From: a virus
DNA length: 28,284 bases
Strand: one strand, 5' to 3'
Virus record (IMG/VR): IMGVR_UViG_3300048597_000291
Coordinates: 1 to 28,284 of that record
The notes below the pieces were generated by a model that saw only the letters and a program-made list of their open reading frames with translations, had not been told where the DNA came from and ran no database searches. Shown in pieces: positions 1 through 6,674 of the stretch. The translations under genes were made by a program, and so were the position numbers. Every line of letters starts with the position of its first letter. Position 1 is the stretch's first letter.

Positions 1-107
1 AGGTAGGCGGCAAGGACCTTGCAGGGCTGGTGCAGACGCTCGGAAATGGCGTTGAGGGAGGACTGGCCGGCGATGAGGTCGCGGAGGATTTCGAGTTTGG
101 TGGTCAT
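1..107 (-). CDS. Hypothetical early protein, cut by the left edge
   Basis: A reading frame starts at ATG 107-105 and runs off the left edge, giving 35 full codons (begins MTTKLEILRDLIAG). Its start overlaps the stop of the preceding gene by 4 bases (ATGA), which supports it as a translationally coupled member of the leftward operon. The visible part is helical and could be the first helices of a helix-turn-helix domain, but too little is present to assign a family. I do not recognise it. Confidence 0.55.
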   Translation of the reverse strand, partial: MTTKLEILRDLIAGQSSLNAISERLHQPCKVLAAY

Positions 108-397
108 GGGAGGGAGAGGTAGGTTTCGCGCCAGGGCGATTTGTCGCGGAGAAGCGCACCAGTGTTGTTGCGGTCGTAGGCGGTTTGCCATGGGAGCCGC
201 AGGGCCTTGGAGAGAACGGTGAGTGAGAGCGAGTGGTGGGTGTGGAGGCGGTAGATGACGAGGGCCTGGAGGCGGCATCCGAGGTAGCCGCGGCGGAGGC
301 ATTCGACGCGGTCCAACAATGCTTCCGGCTTGATTGGCTTGGGGGATGCCGCGGCGGCGGCGGTGAGGGTGCGGGCGATGAGTTGGGAGGTGGTCAT
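104..397 (-). CDS. Small hypothetical early protein with possible HTH
   Basis: 97 residues, basic in its middle (LRRGYLGCRLQ). A segment reading LSLTVLSKALRLPWQTAYD near residues 56-74 resembles the spacing of a helix-turn-helix. It sits downstream of the ATPase and the winged-helix-like gene and overlaps the next gene by 4 bases, so it belongs to the transposition operon. In Mu the genes after B are small, mostly accessory early genes; a similar place is inferred here. No family was recognised and DNA binding is only suggested. Confidence 0.6.
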   Translation of the reverse strand: MTTSQLIARTLTAAAAASPKPIKPEALLDRVECLRRGYLGCRLQALVIYRLHTHHSLSLTVLSKALRLPWQTAYDRNNTGALLRDKSPWRETYLSLP

Positions 398-401
398 GGC
401 G

Positions 402-737
402 TCAGCGGATGAGGTTGTGTGCGCGGCGGCGGATGCGGATGGAGCGGGCGATCATGTGGCGGGCCTGGGAGCGTAGCGTGTCGGCGATGTGGGCGAGGGT
501 TTCGGTGGGGCAGTGGTAGAGGTGGCAGTATCCTGGGGAGCCGGGACCGGAGATGATGAGGCCATCGGAGGACTCGGCGAGCTGGCGGATCTTGCGGTCG
601 GACATGTCGAGTGCGTTGGAGAGACGGGCGGCGGTGTGGAAACCGGGGTTGTTGGAAAGGTGGTTGAGGAGGCGCTCCAGATCATCGACCTGGGCGGGCG
701 ACGGCTCGGTGAAGGTGAAGGCGGCTTGAGTGATCAT
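402..737 (-). CDS. Winged-helix-like small early protein
   Basis: 111 residues. After a short N-terminal arm, residues about 15-75 read as a winged helix: an alpha segment (DDLERLLNHLSNNPGFHTAARLSNAL), a recognition-like helix (SDRKIRQLAE), then a short beta-rich part (GLIISGPGSPGYCHLYHC). The C-terminus is very basic (RSIRIRRRAHNLIR), which fits nucleic-acid binding. The start codon overlaps the stop of the MuB-like ATPase gene by 4 bases (ATGA at 737-734), so translation is likely coupled to it. Exact role unknown; a transposition accessory or early regulator is plausible by position. Confidence 0.65.
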   Translation of the reverse strand: MITQAAFTFTEPSPAQVDDLERLLNHLSNNPGFHTAARLSNALDMSDRKIRQLAESSDGLIISGPGSPGYCHLYHCPTETLAHIADTLRSQARHMIARSIRIRRRAHNLIR

Positions 738-1789
738 TTTGACAGGGCTTGGATGGCTTGGAAGGCGGCGGTGAAATGGTGCCAGGCATAGGGTTCCTCT
801 TTTTTGTTAGAGTATGCCTTGCCGTCGCGGAGGTGGAGGGTGAGCTTGCGGAGGCCGGCGGAGCGGATGAGGTCGTTGAGAATCTCGGCGGCTTCGGGAT
901 CGGTGGAGGGGTTGGGGAAATCGAGGCCATAGGCTTTGAGAAACTTGTGGATGTCCTTCTGGGTGGCCTTGGCGGGGAGCGGGACGGGTACGGTGCCGCG
1001 GTCCACGAGCTGGGCGAGGGCTTCCTTGTGGGGGCCTTTGAACATCTGCTCCTGCATGAGTTGGGTGCCGATGAGGACGAGGCCGCAGCCGGCGAGGTCG
1101 TGAACCTCGCGCAGGAACTCACAGCATTTGATGGCCGTGTCGGTGCGGGTGGTGAGGAATGCCTGGTGGAGTTCATCGACGATGAGGAGGCGCTGGCCCA
1201 TGGCGAGGAGTTGGATGATGCGCTCGCGGGTGGCGGCGGTTTGACCGAGGCGTGCGACGCCGAGGGTGCGGGCGATGGTTTGCAGAAACTGGCCGAAGGT
1301 GGTGCCGGCGGGGAAGCGGACGAGATAGGTGCGGCCGATGGGTTGGCGGCGGACATACTCATCGGCGATGGCAGTCTTGCCGATGCCCATCGGACCCCAA
1401 AGGATGGAGACGTTGTGCATGGCGCGGGTCTTGTCGAAAACGGCGAACATGCGGGCGGAAAGGTTGGTCTCAATAAACTCGGGGTTTTCCGCGCCGGCGG
1501 CGAGGTTGTGGCGCGCGGCATCGAGCGATGCGATGGCCGAGGTGGGATCGGCGGGATACTCGCCGCGGAAAAGCCGATAGATGACCGTGGTGGAGACGCC
1601 GGTGACGTTGGAGAGCTTGCGCAAATTCCAACCCTTTTGTTTGGCGGTGAAAAACCAGAAGCGGAGGACCTCGCTGCTGTGCTCGTTGTAATGGTTGCTG
1701 AGGACAAGCTCAAAATCGTGGGCGGCGATGTTGAGGCTGCCGGTGTGCGACGGGGATGCGACGATGGTGGTGGTGGCGGTTTTGGTCAT
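734..1789 (-). CDS. MuB-like AAA+ transposition ATPase
   Basis: 351 residues from ATG 1789. An N-terminal helix-turn-helix (about residues 54-77, WNLRKLSNVTGVSTTVIYRL) is followed by a AAA+ core with Walker A GPMGIGKT at 132-139 and Walker B LLIVDEL at 201-207. MuB has the same build (HTH domain, then AAA+) and about 312 residues. MuB/TnsC-type ATPases polymerise on DNA, choose and deliver target DNA, and stimulate the transposase. The gene lies 28 bases downstream of the transposase, as A-B do in Mu. The open frame extends upstream to 1972, but that part overlaps the transposase and is low complexity, so 1789 is preferred. No Shine-Dalgarno is visible; the leader is C-rich. Confidence 0.9.
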   Translation of the reverse strand: MTKTATTTIVASPSHTGSLNIAAHDFELVLSNHYNEHSSEVLRFWFFTAKQKGWNLRKLSNVTGVSTTVIYRLFRGEYPADPTSAIASLDAARHNLAAGAENPEFIETNLSARMFAVFDKTRAMHNVSILWGPMGIGKTAIADEYVRRQPIGRTYLVRFPAGTTFGQFLQTIARTLGVARLGQTAATRERIIQLLAMGQRLLIVDELHQAFLTTRTDTAIKCCEFLREVHDLAGCGLVLIGTQLMQEQMFKGPHKEALAQLVDRGTVPVPLPAKATQKDIHKFLKAYGLDFPNPSTDPEAAEILNDLIRSAGLRKLTLHLRDGKAYSNKKEEPYAWHHFTAAFQAIQALSK

Positions 1790-1817
1790 GTTGGTATGGG
1801 TGGAGAGGTGGGAGGTG

Positions 1818-3932
1818 TTAGAGTGCGTCCGGGAGTTCAACGTCTTCGGGGAGTTCGTCCCAGGCGTTGCGGATTTCGTGGTCGGGTTCGGGTTGGTAGT
1901 TGTCCCAATCGATCTGGGCGGCGTGGGATTGCAGGCGGTTTGCAGCGGCGGTGCGCTGGCCCTGCACGGCACCTGCGGAGCGGCGCTCGTGCTCGGTGAG
2001 GGCCTCGCCGGAGATCACGCGGCGATTGTGCTCGCGGATCTCGCGGGCCTCGGCGACCTGGTCACGGTGGAGGATGCGCGAAGGTTCGAGGATGTCGGCG
2101 ATGCGCGAATGCTTCTCGCCGGCGGCGCGGGTGAGATCCGCAGAGCGGATGTCCGGGCGATCTTCGAACGGCGCGTCCGATCCGAAGGCGGCGGGGTTGA
2201 TGGGGACGACGCGCTTGTAAAGCGGGACCTCACCGAGGAAGCGTTCCTTGGCATCGACGACGATGGCGGTGGCATCATTGAAGGGCAGGACAAACATCTT
2301 GATCTTCTCGCCGTGCGGGATCTCGCGGCCATGGCGCGGGCCGGAGCAATAACGGGCCTGATAGATGAGAGGATCGGCGGATATTTCCTGATCGGAGAAC
2401 TCAAGGAATCCGCGACGGGCGGTGACTTCGCGGGCGAGGTCCGCTCCTAACATATCGCAAAGGACAGTAGGGGGAATCGGTAGGAACTTCTCGCGGCGAT
2501 TCCAAACCTCGGCCGGAGACAGGTTGCGGCGGCGGGACCATGCTGACGGGTTTTCCTGGGCGGCGGCGCGGATGGCCATCTGTGATGGCATGGGCAGCTT
2601 GAGAAATGTTTCCTCATCGAAAAACTGCCCGCTGCCTGGGATGGTGGTGTATTCGTTGATGATATGTCCCAGCGCGGTCCAACCTTCCAGCTCGTGATCG
2701 GTGCGGCCGTTGAGACCGAACTGATAGTAATCGACAAGGAAGGGATAGAATTGGGTGTGGAAGTCGAGGGTGGGGAGGCGCAGTAGGTCGATGCGGTGGG
2801 GAGCCTTTTCGGCGATGGTTCTGATGACGCGCTCGATATAGGCCAGCATGCGGTCGGTGGTGACTGGCGCGGCGAGGCCGGACGAGGGGGAGCCGGTCTG
2901 CATGGGGAGGGCGGAGAAATCATTGTGCATCAGGTTATGCGTGGATTCGAGGCAGGCCTTGGCGCGGAAGTTGCCGCCCTCGGTGCCGGACCAGAATCCG
3001 CAGAGCGCGGCCTGCTTGCCCTCGATGGGCTGATAGTCCACGCGGATCATGCCGCCGGTGGCGTCATAGAGTGAGCGGGCGATGTGTTCGGAGACCTTGG
3101 CGGTGTTGTGCTCTGACATGAGCATAGTGCCTTGGGGGGAATATCCGAAGCGGTGGAACATGCCGGCGATGAACATGCGCATGTCCGCGCCGCCGATGGT
3201 TTCCCAAGATCCCGACTCGCGGCGGAGGCGGGGCTTCGCGCCGAAGTGGAAACGGTTGGCGGAAAAGAGATCGAGCGCGCCGAGTTCGAGGACGCGGGCG
3301 GGGCGGCGGTTCTTGCCGAAGGTGACGATGTTATCATGCCAGACGTCGTCGAGCTGGATGACAGCGCCGGGCCAGAGACCGACACGGGTGGTGAGAACGT
3401 GGGGGAGGAAGGGGTTGGTTTTGGAGGATGTGCCGACTCTGAGCGAGCGGAGGCGCGCGAGGTTGCCGTATTCCTTGACGACGCGCGAGAGGTTGGCATC
3501 GCTCCATCCGGCGGGGATCTTGGGCCAGCCCGGCCATGCCTCATATCCGGGGATGGCCTCGCGGCGTGCGGCCCAGCGGCGGCGCAGGGTTTTGAATGCG
3601 GAGAGGTTCTTGCGTTGGTGCTGCTCCACGAGATCCAGCAAAGCCGCGCCAAAGAGCGGGGACCGGCACAGGGCTTTGGGGGCGCAATGTCCCTGGCAGC
3701 GGCGCTTGTCGATGAGGCAGGTCCAATCCCCATGATGCTGGCGGAGGTTGTAGTAGTGCCTGCGGAAGGTTTGGGGGGAGATGCCGAGAGATGCGGCCTG
3801 GGTGACGAACCACGAGGTGATGCCGGTGGCGGGAGGGTTTCGCAGCGCGTCCATGAGGTCCTGCAATTCCGCACGGTGCGGGCCTGGCACGGATTCCCAA
3901 GAGGGGGAGGAGTAATCGACGGTGGTGATCAT
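1818..3932 (-). CDS. MuA-type DDE transposase
   Basis: 704 residues; MuA is 663. The N-terminal 190 residues contain helical DNA-binding segments. The RNase H-fold core begins near residue 190. By hand alignment to MuA, QLDDVWHDN (193-201) matches the first catalytic aspartate (D195 or D196). RFGYSPQGTMLMSEHNTAK (261-279) matches the block with the second acidic residue, where an E (E274) stands in place of D. RAKACLEST (323-331) matches the MuA QAKPVER block, giving E329 as the third. Residues about 515-580 form a beta-rich C-terminal domain and the last 100 are charged and helical, where MuA binds MuB and ClpX. It should cut phage ends and join them to target DNA together with the downstream ATPase. 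Confidence 0.9.
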   Translation of the reverse strand: MITTVDYSSPSWESVPGPHRAELQDLMDALRNPPATGITSWFVTQAASLGISPQTFRRHYYNLRQHHGDWTCLIDKRRCQGHCAPKALCRSPLFGAALLDLVEQHQRKNLSAFKTLRRRWAARREAIPGYEAWPGWPKIPAGWSDANLSRVVKEYGNLARLRSLRVGTSSKTNPFLPHVLTTRVGLWPGAVIQLDDVWHDNIVTFGKNRRPARVLELGALDLFSANRFHFGAKPRLRRESGSWETIGGADMRMFIAGMFHRFGYSPQGTMLMSEHNTAKVSEHIARSLYDATGGMIRVDYQPIEGKQAALCGFWSGTEGGNFRAKACLESTHNLMHNDFSALPMQTGSPSSGLAAPVTTDRMLAYIERVIRTIAEKAPHRIDLLRLPTLDFHTQFYPFLVDYYQFGLNGRTDHELEGWTALGHIINEYTTIPGSGQFFDEETFLKLPMPSQMAIRAAAQENPSAWSRRRNLSPAEVWNRREKFLPIPPTVLCDMLGADLAREVTARRGFLEFSDQEISADPLIYQARYCSGPRHGREIPHGEKIKMFVLPFNDATAIVVDAKERFLGEVPLYKRVVPINPAAFGSDAPFEDRPDIRSADLTRAAGEKHSRIADILEPSRILHRDQVAEAREIREHNRRVISGEALTEHERRSAGAVQGQRTAAANRLQSHAAQIDWDNYQPEPDHEIRNAWDELPEDVELPDAL

Positions 3933-3945
3933 GACGCGCTACGGG

Positions 3946-4662
3946 TTAGAGGGTGGAAAGGCGGGCGTTGATGCGGTCGCGGAGCCAGCCCTGAAACTCC
4001 TTCATTTCGAGCAGGCCGGCCTTGTCGAGATTGTCGAGGGAGCCGATGCGGACGAGGCGTTCGCCGTTGGCTCGCCAGGTGGCCCAGTATTCGCGGGCGT
4101 CTTCAAGCTGGGCCTGCTTCTGGCTTTTCCGAGGTGCGGGCGGCTGTTTGTTCTCCGGGGTGGATTTTTCCCGTGAGGTGATGATTTCGAGGTCGAGGTA
4201 GAGTTGGCGCAGGTTGCGGCCCTCGGTGAGTTTTTCCAGCCAGTTGCGGGATTCCTCGTCGATCTCCGGGGCTTCGGCGATGGCGGAAAGGCGCTTGTTG
4301 GCCTTGACGGAGAGGTTCTGTTCGGCGCGGAGATTCTTGACGAGGTTGATGTATCGGCGGGCAGTATCGACGGAAAATTCAAATGCCGCACACTCGCCGA
4401 TCTGTGCGGCATTTGGTGTTAGATTTTGGGATTTTCGGTCACTAAAAAGACGGCCCCATTCGCCGTGCGGCAAAGATTCCTGCAGGGATTCCAGGCGTGT
4501 CCCGGCGAGGATGGCGTAGTGGCTGGCCTCGGCGGCTTTCTGGCGTGCCGCGGCGGCCGCGCCATGGGCGAGACGGTGGAGGCTGTTGATGTCTTGGATC
4601 TCGCGGGTGGCAAGCGGGGCGGCGTCGGTGACGATTTCGGGGTCGATGATTTCGGTTTTCAT
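3946..4662 (-). CDS. DUF3102-like early protein
   Basis: 238 residues. Residues about 25-110 match the pattern I know from DUF3102 proteins: an Ala-rich helix (AAAAARQKAAEASHYAILAGTRL), then LPHGEWGRLF, then an HTH-like FEFSVDTARRYINLVKN. DUF3102 proteins occur in phages and integrative elements and are thought to bind DNA; their function is not settled. The C-terminal part is charged (EKSTPENKQPPAPRKSQK linker) and ends in a short helical domain with two W residues. It is transcribed just ahead of the transposase (13 bases apart), so it is probably made early and may help regulate transposition; that role is inference. Confidence 0.7.
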   Translation of the reverse strand: MKTEIIDPEIVTDAAPLATREIQDINSLHRLAHGAAAAARQKAAEASHYAILAGTRLESLQESLPHGEWGRLFSDRKSQNLTPNAAQIGECAAFEFSVDTARRYINLVKNLRAEQNLSVKANKRLSAIAEAPEIDEESRNWLEKLTEGRNLRQLYLDLEIITSREKSTPENKQPPAPRKSQKQAQLEDAREYWATWRANGERLVRIGSLDNLDKAGLLEMKEFQGWLRDRINARLSTL

Positions 4663-4668
4663 GGGGTA

Positions 4669-4884
4669 TCAGATTTCGGAAAATTTCGCGGTGCGGGCGG
4701 CGAGGGCGGAGAAGGTGCATTCGAGGGACGCGAGGATGTCCAGGGCGTCGGAGGCGCAGAGTTTCGCGCCGTCGAGGTTGCCGTTCGATTCCTCGTCGGC
4801 GGCTTCGCGGAGGAGGCCCATGGCCTGGCCGATTTCCTCCAGGGTGTCGGCGAGGTCGCGGCGGATTTGGTTGGGGGTGTTCAT
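4669..4884 (-). CDS. Small acidic helical early protein
   Basis: 71 residues, almost entirely predicted helix by eye (IRRDLADTLEEIGQAMGLLREAADEE..., ASDALDILASLECTFSALAAR), acidic, no cysteine motif or membrane span. Its ATG overlaps the stop of the upstream 70-residue gene by 4 bases and it ends 6 bases before the DUF3102-like gene. It is therefore a well-packed operon member. The product is not recognised; a small helical-bundle protein binding a partner is the most that can be said. Confidence 0.6.
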   Translation of the reverse strand: MNTPNQIRRDLADTLEEIGQAMGLLREAADEESNGNLDGAKLCASDALDILASLECTFSALAARTAKFSEI

Positions 4885-5093
4885 GGGTGGGTGGCTTCGC
4901 GGTTGGAGAGTTCGGCATCGGCGGCGATGACCAGGGCATCGGGCGGGAAATCGTCGCGCAGGGGATCGCCCTCGGTGAGATCCTCGATGGTGACGAGGGC
5001 GGCGGGTTCGAGATCGCCCCAGGGATCGAGGATGAGGAGGCGGGTTAGGGCCGGCATGCCGGCGGTGAGGCGGTGGAATTGTTCGAGGGTCAT
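4881..5093 (-). CDS. Small acidic hypothetical early protein
   Basis: 70 residues, acidic (IEDLTEGDPLRDDFPPDAL), no signal or membrane segment. It starts with ATG at 5093 and runs into the next gene with a 4-base overlap. A 125-base spacer with a heptamer repeat and a hairpin separates it from the upstream membrane-protein gene, so it may begin a separately processed part of the early transcript. Not recognised. Confidence 0.55.
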   Translation of the reverse strand: MTLEQFHRLTAGMPALTRLLILDPWGDLEPAALVTIEDLTEGDPLRDDFPPDALVIAADAELSNREATHP

Positions 5094-5108
5094 GGGAAGA
5101 AGTGGGAA

Positions 5109-5132
5109 GTGATCAGTGAGCAGTGAGCAGTG
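5109..5132. repeat. Heptamer tandem repeat (GTGAKCA)3
   Basis: Three consecutive 7-base units (GTGATCA, GTGAGCA, GTGAGCA) plus GTG lie in the spacer between two early genes. A related run lies inside the protease gene at 16100-16134. Both are flanked by purine-rich GGAAG and AAGA. Such heptamer arrays resemble the short tandemly repeated repetitive sequences known from some cyanobacterial and other genomes. Confidence 0.75.
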
Positions 5133-5142
5133 GAAGAGAGGC

Positions 5143-5205
5143 GGGGCGGATGCTTAGTGCCGGTCATCAAGCCGGTGCCTGCCTTGCGGATGGGCCATCC
5201 GCCCC
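5143..5205. repeat. Inverted repeat / hairpin in the early operon spacer
   Basis: GGGGCGGATG (5143-5152) pairs perfectly with CATCCGCCCC (5196-5205). Within the right side, GCGGATGG-G-CCATCCGC (5186-5202) forms a tight 8-base palindrome of its own, so two alternative hairpins compete. It lies between the genes at 5219-5437 and 4881-5093, both minus strand. No T-run follows, so it could be an mRNA-processing or attenuation structure, or a genomic REP-type repeat, rather than a classical terminator. Confidence 0.6.
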
Positions 5206-5218
5206 ATTGGTTGGGTGG

Positions 5219-5437
5219 TTAGAGGAGGATGGCTACGGCGGCGACGATGGGGAACCCGATGGCGACGGCGACGAGGGACCAGCCGATCATGGCCTCATGA
5301 CGGCGGTGGTTGAGTGAGCGGCGCTCGGCATACATGGCGCCCATGAGGTCGATGTCGGCTTGGATCTGGGCGGCGGTTTTGCGGTCGGCGGAGTGCTCGC
5401 GGAGCGGGCGCGGGCTGTAGTGGTATGTGGTGTTCAT
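5219..5437 (-). CDS. Small one-span membrane protein
   Basis: 72 residues. The first 45 are polar and charged (HYSPRPLREHSADRKTAAQIQADIDLM). Residues about 50-72 are a hydrophobic span (MIGWSLVAVAIGFPIVAAVAILL) ending at the C-terminus, so it should be a tail-anchored inner-membrane protein with the bulk in the cytoplasm. It lies in the early operon, where Mu-like phages carry host-takeover or superinfection-exclusion genes; whether this is one cannot be told. The start is preceded by a nine-base poly-A run on the coding strand and no Shine-Dalgarno. Confidence 0.6.
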   Translation of the reverse strand: MNTTYHYSPRPLREHSADRKTAAQIQADIDLMGAMYAERRSLNHRRHEAMIGWSLVAVAIGFPIVAAVAILL

Positions 5438-5461
5438 TTTTTTTTGGGTTGGGGTTGGTGG

Positions 5462-5710
5462 TTAGATGTAGAGGCGGCAGCGGCCGACGGGGGAGAGCGG
5501 GGCATCGAGGGGGATGCCCTTTTCGCGGCGGTAGCGGAGGCGGTTTTGCTCGCGCATTTTGAAGACGCACTCGGGGCAGTTCTGGCTGACGAGGGCGATG
5601 GGGTTGGGAGCGTTGCAACGGCGGCAGCGGCCGGAGGTGACGCGGGCGAGCTGGCCGTGCACCGTGGCGATGCTCTTACGGCGTTTTCTGGCGGCGGTGG
5701 CAGTTTTCAT
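5462..5710 (-). CDS. Small zinc-ribbon protein
   Basis: 82 residues. Two CxxC pairs (CRRCN at about 29-32 and CPEC at about 45-48) separated by about a dozen residues form a zinc ribbon. It is flanked by strongly basic stretches (AARKRRKS, REQNRLRYRREKG), so it probably binds nucleic acid. The start overlaps the stop of the upstream 55-residue gene by 4 bases. It resembles the small zinc-ribbon proteins often seen in phage early regions; no specific family was recognised. Confidence 0.65.
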   Translation of the reverse strand: MKTATAARKRRKSIATVHGQLARVTSGRCRRCNAPNPIALVSQNCPECVFKMREQNRLRYRREKGIPLDAPLSPVGRCRLYI

Positions 5711-5874
5711 GGGAGGATGGCGATGCCGAGGTTGTGGAGTTGTTGGGCGGCCTGGGCGGGGGAGAGATCCCCGTCTTGGGCCATGGCAAGGATGCGGCGC
5801 ACGGCGGCGGCATCGGCTTCGAGTTGCTCGGCGAGCGCCTGGATGCGGCCGAGGGTTATGGTGTTGGCGGTCAT
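5707..5874 (-). CDS. 55-residue helical hypothetical protein
   Basis: Starts at ATG 5874 and overlaps both neighbours by 4 bases (5871-5874 and 5707-5710). That overlap is the main reason for accepting it and for choosing this start over the longer frame back to 6090, which runs antisense-like Pro/Arg-rich sequence across the neighbouring gene. The product is helical (LGRIQALAEQLEADAAAVRRILAMAQDG) followed by LSPAQAAQQLHNLG. No function is recognised. Confidence 0.6.
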   Translation of the reverse strand: MTANTITLGRIQALAEQLEADAAAVRRILAMAQDGDLSPAQAAQQLHNLGIAILP

Positions 5875-6140
5875 GGTTTTTGTTGGATGGAGTGGAGAGC
5901 GAGGAGGCAGAGAGGGTGGTGGCGGAGTTTGAGGAGGGCGTCGTCGTGGATCTGGCGGAGGCGGCGGTCGGTGATGCCGTGCTCGGCGGCGAGTTCGGCG
6001 GTGGTCATGTCTGCCGGGGCCTTGCGGAGGCCGGCGGCACGGAGGGCGAGGCGGCGGAGGTTGGCGTCCACTGCGGCGCGCTCGATCCATGCGTCGGCCA
6101 GGGCCTCGGCTAGGGAGTCGTCATCGTGGAGGTCGTGCAT
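5871..6140 (-). CDS. Sigma-70 region 4-like HTH regulator
   Basis: 89 residues from ATG 6140. Residues about 42-75 (APADMTTAELAAEHGITDRRLRQIHDDALLKLRH) match the helix-turn-helix of sigma-70 region 4: 'TTAELAAEHGIT' then the recognition helix 'DRRLRQIHDDALLKLR', which corresponds to the S.ERVRQI...AL.KLR consensus. The N-terminal half is an acidic helix. Mu's middle and late activators Mor and C also use a C-terminal HTH and act at promoters beside sigma; this protein could play that part here, but this is inference from position and fold. It overlaps the next gene by 4 bases. The frame extends upstream to 6284 without support. Confidence 0.7.
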   Translation of the reverse strand: MHDLHDDDSLAEALADAWIERAAVDANLRRLALRAAGLRKAPADMTTAELAAEHGITDRRLRQIHDDALLKLRHHPLCLLALHSIQQKP

Positions 6141-6150
6141 GGGGAGGGGT

Positions 6151-6330
6151 TCAGGCGGTCTTGAGATAGACTTCGATGGCCCGGCGGACGGTGGCGGAGA
6201 ACGAACGGTCCTCGGCGTCGGCCTTGCGGATGATGGCCTCCTGCAACTGCTTGGGCATCGTGACCGAGCAGGGCTTGGCATCATCGCCAGAGCGTTTGCG
6301 GCAGGCTTTTCTCGTGTTGGTCTGGTTCAT
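6151..6330 (-). CDS. Ribbon-helix-helix regulator, first early gene
   Basis: 59 residues from ATG 6330. After a basic N-terminal arm (TRKACRKRSGDD), residues about 20-57 form a ribbon-helix-helix: beta strand KPCSVTMPKQL, helix A QEAIIRKADAE, turn DRSFS, helix B ATVRRAIEVYLKT. RHH proteins of the Arc/CopG type bind operators as dimers through the strand. It is the first gene of the leftward operon and faces a second RHH gene at 6447 across a 116-base control region. A repressor or autoregulator of the lysis-lysogeny switch is the natural reading. The start has no Shine-Dalgarno sequence. Confidence 0.8.
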   Translation of the reverse strand: MNQTNTRKACRKRSGDDAKPCSVTMPKQLQEAIIRKADAEDRSFSATVRRAIEVYLKTA

Positions 6331-6387
6331 ATTATTTCGGGTGGGACGTTAGCGAATCGCGTTGAATATGCACGGACATTATTCAGT

Positions 6388-6417
6388 ATTATACCCACGA
6401 CAAGGAAAATCTTGCAA
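6388..6417 (-). promoter_or_regulatory. Leftward early promoter
   Basis: Read on the minus strand, TTGCAA (6417-6412), an 18-base spacer and a perfect TATAAT (6393-6388) form a sigma-70-type promoter. Transcription would start near 6381, about 50 bases before the RHH gene at 6330. It is the only good consensus promoter found at the head of the early operon. Functional assignment is by inspection. Confidence 0.6.
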
Positions 6418-6439
6418 AATAGGAAAAAAAATTATACCC
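6412..6439 (+). promoter_or_regulatory. Possible rightward promoter sharing the TTGCAA box
   Basis: TTGCAA is its own reverse complement, so the box at 6412-6417 also reads as a -35 to the right. After 16 bases comes TATACC (6434-6439), a four-of-six match to the -10 consensus. Transcription would begin at or just before the ATG at 6447, implying a leaderless or nearly leaderless message. Weak evidence; an activator may be needed. Confidence 0.3.
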
Positions 6440-6446
6440 ATGAGGC

Positions 6447-6674
6447 ATGGCCAATTCTCCCCACCCCGAAACCGTCACGGTATCGTTCACGCTGCCGCGA
6501 GAATTGGCGGCAGCCGTAGAGCAACGGGCAAGGCAGGGATTGACGAACAAGAGCGACATCATCCGCCGGGCCTTGCTGAATTACCTGAGCCCCGAGGAAG
6601 CGCAACAAATCATGAGCAGCGTGTTGCGCGATGACGTCGTGAGATACAGAACCAAGAAACCCCCGAAGAAATGA
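6447..6674 (+). CDS. Ribbon-helix-helix regulator, first rightward gene
   Basis: 75 residues. A clear CopG/Arc-like ribbon-helix-helix spans residues about 8-47: strand ETVTVSFTLPREL, helix AAAVEQRARQG, turn LTNKS, helix DIIRRALLNYLS. A charged tail follows (DDVVRYRTKKPPKK). It is divergent from the other RHH gene and its start lies a few bases after a putative operator repeat, so it is likely autoregulated. The two RHH proteins may be the repressor and anti-repressor of this phage, in place of Mu's c and Ner; inference. The only purine stretch (GAGG) touches the ATG, too close for a normal ribosome site. Confidence 0.8.
   Translation: MANSPHPETVTVSFTLPRELAAAVEQRARQGLTNKSDIIRRALLNYLSPEEAQQIMSSVLRDDVVRYRTKKPPKK

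Larger units (their letters stand above)
6388..6440. promoter_or_regulatory. Direct ATTATACCCA repeats, likely operators
   Basis: The 10-base sequence ATTATACCCA occurs at 6388-6397 and 6431-6440. The two copies start 43 bases apart, about four helical turns, so they lie on the same DNA face. The left copy contains the -10 box of the leftward promoter; the right copy ends 7 bases before the plus-strand RHH start. This is the arrangement expected of operators bound by one or both RHH proteins, possibly with looping. Confidence 0.5.

Noticed and set aside
682-1713. 343-codon minus-strand frame in a second phase over the ATPase
   Set aside because: Very rich in Ser/Pro/Ala with no motifs; the overlapping frame has the conserved AAA+ residues.
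749-1999. Long plus-strand frame opposite the ATPase and transposase end
   Set aside because: Its sequence is Gly/Glu/Val-rich shadow coding caused by high G+C opposite a gene with clear Walker motifs.
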